Of a stretch of 64,000 nt of DNA, positions 60,856 through 64,000 are shown piece after piece. Positions within the stretch are counted from its first letter, which is position 1, and each line of letters begins with the position of its first letter. The stretch is from assembly GCA_024691325.1 (NCBI GenBank), contig JAILNR010000009.1, forward strand, positions 1 to 64,000, given 5' to 3'. Position numbers and translations under genes: made by a program. This DNA is from Saccharofermentans sp. (GTDB lineage Bacteria; Bacillota; Clostridia; Saccharofermentanales; Saccharofermentanaceae). Under the pieces are notes generated by a model. That model was not told where the DNA came from. It did no database searches and worked only from the letters and a program-made list of their open reading frames with translations.

Positions 60856-62416
60856 CACACTAACCGCATTTAACGATGCAGTTAATACTTTTGTGTGGAC
60901 CAAGACAGGAGTTTGGCTTCTGATGATCACGGGTATCGTAATGACGGTACTTACGAAGGGTTTTCAGTTTACGCACATAGGTCACTGGTGGAAGAAGACG
61001 ATAGGTAGTCTGTTCCATAAAAGCGTAATATCACATACTGAAGATAAGGCTACGATATCACAGTTTCAGGCTCTTTGTACCGCACTTGCCGCAACGGTAG
61101 GTGTAGGTAATATTGCAGGTGTATCAGCAGCTATCATTGCGGGCGGACCCGGAGCGGTTTTCTGGATGTGGATCGCAGCAATACTCGGAATGATGACAAA
61201 CTATTCCGAGAATATCCTCGGTATCTATTTCAGACGCAAGAATCATGCCGGTGAGTGGTCTGGCGGTGCCATGTACTATCTTGAGGATGGTCTTGGCAAC
61301 TATAAGGGCATGAAGAAGATAGGAAGGGTCCTTGCCCTGATATTTGCCGTATGCGCGATATTTGCTTCTTTTGGTATCGGGAACTTAGGCCAGGTCAACA
61401 AGATCGTTCTTAATTTCACATCTTCGTTTGACATCAAGCCGCTTTCGTCTGTTGTTTTGTTCTCATCAGATGGAATGGATGTAACTCTTTATATGCTCAT
61501 TGCCGGTCTTGTGCTGATGTTCCTTGTAGGTACTGTCGTTATCGGAGGCCTTCAGAGAATTGCAAATGTAGCAGAGAAGATAGTCCCTGTTATGGTGGTG
61601 CTGTTTATTCTGGGTTCGCTGATAATTATCTTTAAGAATATCGTTCATGTAGGTCCGGCTTTTGCATGCATCTTCAAGTATTCATTCTCGGCGCCCGCAG
61701 TATGGGGCGGCGTTACGGGTATCGGCTTTAAGACGATAATCACACAGGGATGTAAAAGAGGTGTCTTCTCTAACGAGGCAGGTCTCGGTTCCTCTGTTAT
61801 GGTTCACAGTAACTCCAATGTTAAAGAGCCTGTTAAGCAGGGCTTGTGGGGTATCTTCGAAGTGTTTGCGGATACAATTATCGTTTGTACGATGACATCA
61901 CTTGTAATCCTTACTTCAGGAGTAGTCGATCTCGAGACAGGTGTGATAGAGACCTCATCCGATGCTGTTCTGGTTGCGGATGCTTTCAACTCTGTATTCA
62001 AGGTCGGGGAACTCGACTGTGGCCGTATGTTTGTAGCTTTGGCAATACTCGTATTTGCCTTCACGACTATACTCGGCTGGTCCCAGTACGGTTCTAAGGC
62101 CATCGAGTATCTATCAGGCAGATTTGCCCCAGTAGCAATCAGGATTTACAAGGTTTTCTTCGTTATCCTTATTGTGTCGGGTTCGATAATGACATCTTCG
62201 ATAGCATGGGATATCTCTGATACCTTCAACGGAATGATGATGATACCTAACCTTATCGGTGTTCTTTCAATGAGTCCGCTCGTTATGAAGATAACAAATA
62301 ACTATATAGCACGTCGAATCAAGGGTGATAAGAGCGTGAAGCCTATTCTTTCCTATGATCCCAGGATAGAGGAAGAGAATGCGAAGGCTCTTGCCGAGGA
62401 TCCCTATCTCGACTAA
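60833..62416 (+). CDS. Sodium:alanine symporter (AGCS) family transporter
   Basis: The protein is 527 residues with about ten to eleven hydrophobic segments. The AGCS hallmark GVGNIAGVSAAIIAGGPGAVFWMWI is present here as GNIAGVSAAI and GGPGAVFWMW (about 91-118), and NEAGLGSSVM is present too. It imports alanine or glycine with sodium. The ATG at 60833 has AAGGAG ten bases upstream; an ATG at 60848 (GGGGG upstream) is the alternative. It overlaps the GGDEF gene by 23 bases, so the transporter and sensor are coupled. Confidence 0.92.
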   Translation: MWGQVMIDTLTAFNDAVNTFVWTKTGVWLLMITGIVMTVLTKGFQFTHIGHWWKKTIGSLFHKSVISHTEDKATISQFQALCTALAATVGVGNIAGVSAAIIAGGPGAVFWMWIAAILGMMTNYSENILGIYFRRKNHAGEWSGGAMYYLEDGLGNYKGMKKIGRVLALIFAVCAIFASFGIGNLGQVNKIVLNFTSSFDIKPLSSVVLFSSDGMDVTLYMLIAGLVLMFLVGTVVIGGLQRIANVAEKIVPVMVVLFILGSLIIIFKNIVHVGPAFACIFKYSFSAPAVWGGVTGIGFKTIITQGCKRGVFSNEAGLGSSVMVHSNSNVKEPVKQGLWGIFEVFADTIIVCTMTSLVILTSGVVDLETGVIETSSDAVLVADAFNSVFKVGELDCGRMFVALAILVFAFTTILGWSQYGSKAIEYLSGRFAPVAIRIYKVFFVILIVSGSIMTSSIAWDISDTFNGMMMIPNLIGVLSMSPLVMKITNNYIARRIKGDKSVKPILSYDPRIEEENAKALAEDPYLD

Positions 62417-62433
62417 GACTGGAGGAATAAACA

Positions 62434-63234
62434 GTGCCTTTATTTGAAGTATCATACATCGCAGCATTTACGATAATACTGTCCTTTATATTCGGGACTG
62501 TTCTTGCAAGCTTCATTACCTGTACTGCAGGCAGAATCCTTGCCGGAATGGACTGGATCAACGAGCATTCACACTGCGACACATGCGGACATCAGCTCGG
62601 TGTATTTGATCTTTTTCCGATCTTCTCTTATGTGCTTCTTAAAGGTAAGTGCCGTTACTGCGGAGCGAAGGTTCCGATAAGATGCCTTTTGTCTGAGGTC
62701 CTCCTCGGAATCGTTTTTGTTATCGTAGTAATACTGCACGGTTCCATCGATGCCGTTATGGCAAGAAATCTTCTTCTTGCGATGCTTATGATGGGCATCT
62801 CATTTTGTGAGATCGACGGTAAGATCATCCACGAAGGTTTCATAACAGCAATGCTCGCCATTTGGATCGGTGCATTGCCTTTTGTTCCTGATCTTAAGCT
62901 TTATATTGCGGATAAGGTAATAGCATGCACCCTGATATGCGGCTTTTTCATGACAATATCTTATGTCCGCAAGTCCAAGGGTAAAGAGGGCTTAAAGCCT
63001 GAACTTATTAAACTTATGGCGGTTTATCTTCTTTACACCGGCCTTTATGCAGGTATAGCTTTCCTTGCAGTAGGATTTCTCTTGCACAGCCTGGTTAAGC
63101 CCTTCAAAAAGACAATCGTACCCGCATTGTCAGTCAGTTGTCTCGCCTTTATGTGCTGCATGACAGACCGTATGGACACAACTGCTCTTTACGGGTATAT
63201 TACGGCTCTTGCCGATTACATAAAAGTATTTTAA
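62434..63234 (+). CDS. Prepilin peptidase-like protein, probably degenerate
   Basis: The protein is 266 residues. The N-terminal zinc-finger domain [21 protein letters not shown] and CRYCGAKVP (two C-x2-C pairs, about 47-85) and a methylase-like hydrophobic layout are those of type IV prepilin peptidases (A24). One catalytic-like Asp is in [11 protein letters not shown] (about residue 129). The second, normally in the GxGD motif, is not recognisable; the equivalent region reads [12 protein letters not shown]. No pilin or secretion genes are near. GTG start at 62434 with GGAGGA upstream. It may be inactive or have another role. Confidence 0.72.
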   Translation: MPLFEVSYIAAFTIILSFIFGTVLASFITCTAGRILAGMDWINEHSHCDTCGHQLGVFDLFPIFSYVLLKGKCRYCGAKVPIRCLLSEVLLGIVFVIVVILHGSIDAVMARNLLLAMLMMGISFCEIDGKIIHEGFITAMLAIWIGALPFVPDLKLYIADKVIACTLICGFFMTISYVRKSKGKEGLKPELIKLMAVYLLYTGLYAGIAFLAVGFLLHSLVKPFKKTIVPALSVSCLAFMCCMTDRMDTTALYGYITALADYIKVF

Positions 63235-63248
63235 AGAGGTATTTATTA

Positions 63249-64000
63249 ATGGCTTTGACTGATGTCGAACAAATCAAAAGACGACGTACATTTGCGATAA
63301 TATCGCACCCTGACGCAGGTAAGACAACCATGACCGAGAAGCTCCTTTTGTACGGAGGCGCTATCCATCTTGCAGGCTCCGTAAAAGCTCGAAAAGCAGC
63401 ACGTCATGCTACATCAGACTGGATGGAAATTGAGAAGCAAAGAGGTATCTCTGTTACTTCATCCGTTATGCAGTTCGAGTATGACGGCTACTGCATCAAT
63501 ATCCTTGATACTCCCGGTCACCAGGACTTCTCGGAGGATACATACCGTACACTATGTGCTGCCGATGCCGCAGTAATGCTTCTCGACGGCGCGAAGGGTG
63601 TCGAGGCTCAGACTATCAAGTTGTTTGAGGTCTGCCGTAAAAGAGGCATACCGATCTTTACATTTATCAACAAGATGGACCGTGCGGCCAAGAACCCGTT
63701 CGATCTCATTGATGAACTTGAGAAAGTACTCGGTATCAGATCTACACCTGTTAACTGGCCTATCGGAACAGACGGTGACTTTGAAGGTGTGTACGAGAGA
63801 GCAACCGGTGAAGTTCTGCTCTATGATGCGGGCAACCGTGACCACGGTGCTTCAATGGTAACCACATCATCTTCCGGTATCGATGATCCTTCTTTGAAGG
63901 AGCATATGACAGCGGCACATTATGAGCAGTTGAGAAACGATATCGAACTTCTTGATATGGCCGGTGATGAGTTCGATCTTGAAAGAGTTCTTGCAGGACA
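63249..64000 (+). CDS. prfC: Peptide chain release factor 3, 3' part outside the window
   Basis: About 250 residues of the usual 530 are visible; the window end truncates it. The GTPase P-loop HPDAGKTT (about 18-25), the switch segment [27 protein letters not shown] (G3) and NKMD (G4) are intact, and the N-terminus [24 protein letters not shown] matches RF3. RF3 is a translational GTPase that recycles RF1 and RF2 after termination. AAAGAGG precedes the ATG. It starts 14 bases after the prepilin peptidase-like gene. Confidence 0.95.
   Translation, partial: MALTDVEQIKRRRTFAIISHPDAGKTTMTEKLLLYGGAIHLAGSVKARKAARHATSDWMEIEKQRGISVTSSVMQFEYDGYCINILDTPGHQDFSEDTYRTLCAADAAVMLLDGAKGVEAQTIKLFEVCRKRGIPIFTFINKMDRAAKNPFDLIDELEKVLGIRSTPVNWPIGTDGDFEGVYERATGEVLLYDAGNRDHGASMVTTSSSGIDDPSLKEHMTAAHYEQLRNDIELLDMAGDEFDLERVLAG

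Noticed and set aside
1..64000. CRISPR array, rRNA genes, insertion sequences or prophage
   Set aside because: No regularly spaced direct repeats, rRNA-like conserved stretches, transposase or phage structural proteins were seen in the window.

Overview
The window looks like a chromosomal stretch of an anaerobic, low-to-mid GC Bacillota (class Clostridia). The support is strong Shine-Dalgarno sites, AddAB rather than RecBCD, an AgrC/LytTR-type two-component pair, TmcAL, a pta-ackA pair for acetate production, ECF-type uptake and DUF4214, Ig-like and cadherin-like secreted proteins. A rumen or gut lineage such as Saccharofermentans or a Lachnospiraceae relative is plausible, but genus is a guess. 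The window is gene-dense: no stretch longer than about 260 bases lacks a gene. There is no rRNA, CRISPR array, intact insertion sequence or recognisable prophage. The only RNA gene is one tRNA-Ser.

Layout. Positions 1-1660 hold two AT-rich, unrecognised genes and a cluster of inverted repeats that abut the 3' end of tRNA-Ser(CGA), like the edge of an integrated element. Positions 1791-3761 carry a YwaF-type membrane protein and a secreted DUF4214 protein. An operon at 3830-8591 (FAD oxidoreductase, two GT2 glycosyltransferases, aldo/keto reductase, sugar isomerase-like protein) probably modifies a lipid-linked or surface glycan. Then come an EamA transporter, a DHH phosphoesterase and a polytopic membrane protein. 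A divergent lipid pair follows (PlsC acyltransferase, acyl-CoA synthetase) with a palindromic operator candidate between them. AddB-AddA (15065-22106) is the double-strand-break repair helicase-nuclease.

From 32316 down to 22688 there is a tightly packed minus-strand operon: lipoprotein M13 peptidase, FtsX-type permease, ABC ATPase, LytTR response regulator, AgrC-like kinase, acyltransferase with a zinc ribbon, SGNH hydrolase and TadA. I regard it as the best candidate for an undescribed functional module: an extracellular peptidase, a MacB/Bce-like ABC pump and a sensor pair in one transcription unit, which suggests peptide sensing and detoxification or signalling plus envelope modification.

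From 32947 on, the window is mainly housekeeping: rpsT, a DUF6020-like membrane protein, tmcAL, pta-ackA, an ECF S component, a methyltransferase, a BASS transporter, a ProC-like reductase, pcrA, dgt and a YfbR-like nucleotidase. Next is an envelope group (glucosaminidase-like and cohesin/cadherin-like proteins, GtrA), then folC, a membrane-anchored unknown, thrC, carB, a GGDEF protein, an AGCS transporter, a degenerate prepilin-peptidase-like protein and the start of prfC, cut by the window end.

Convergent genes here repeatedly overlap or touch at their 3' ends without a terminator. Several promoters show extended -10 elements, and two may give leaderless mRNAs.
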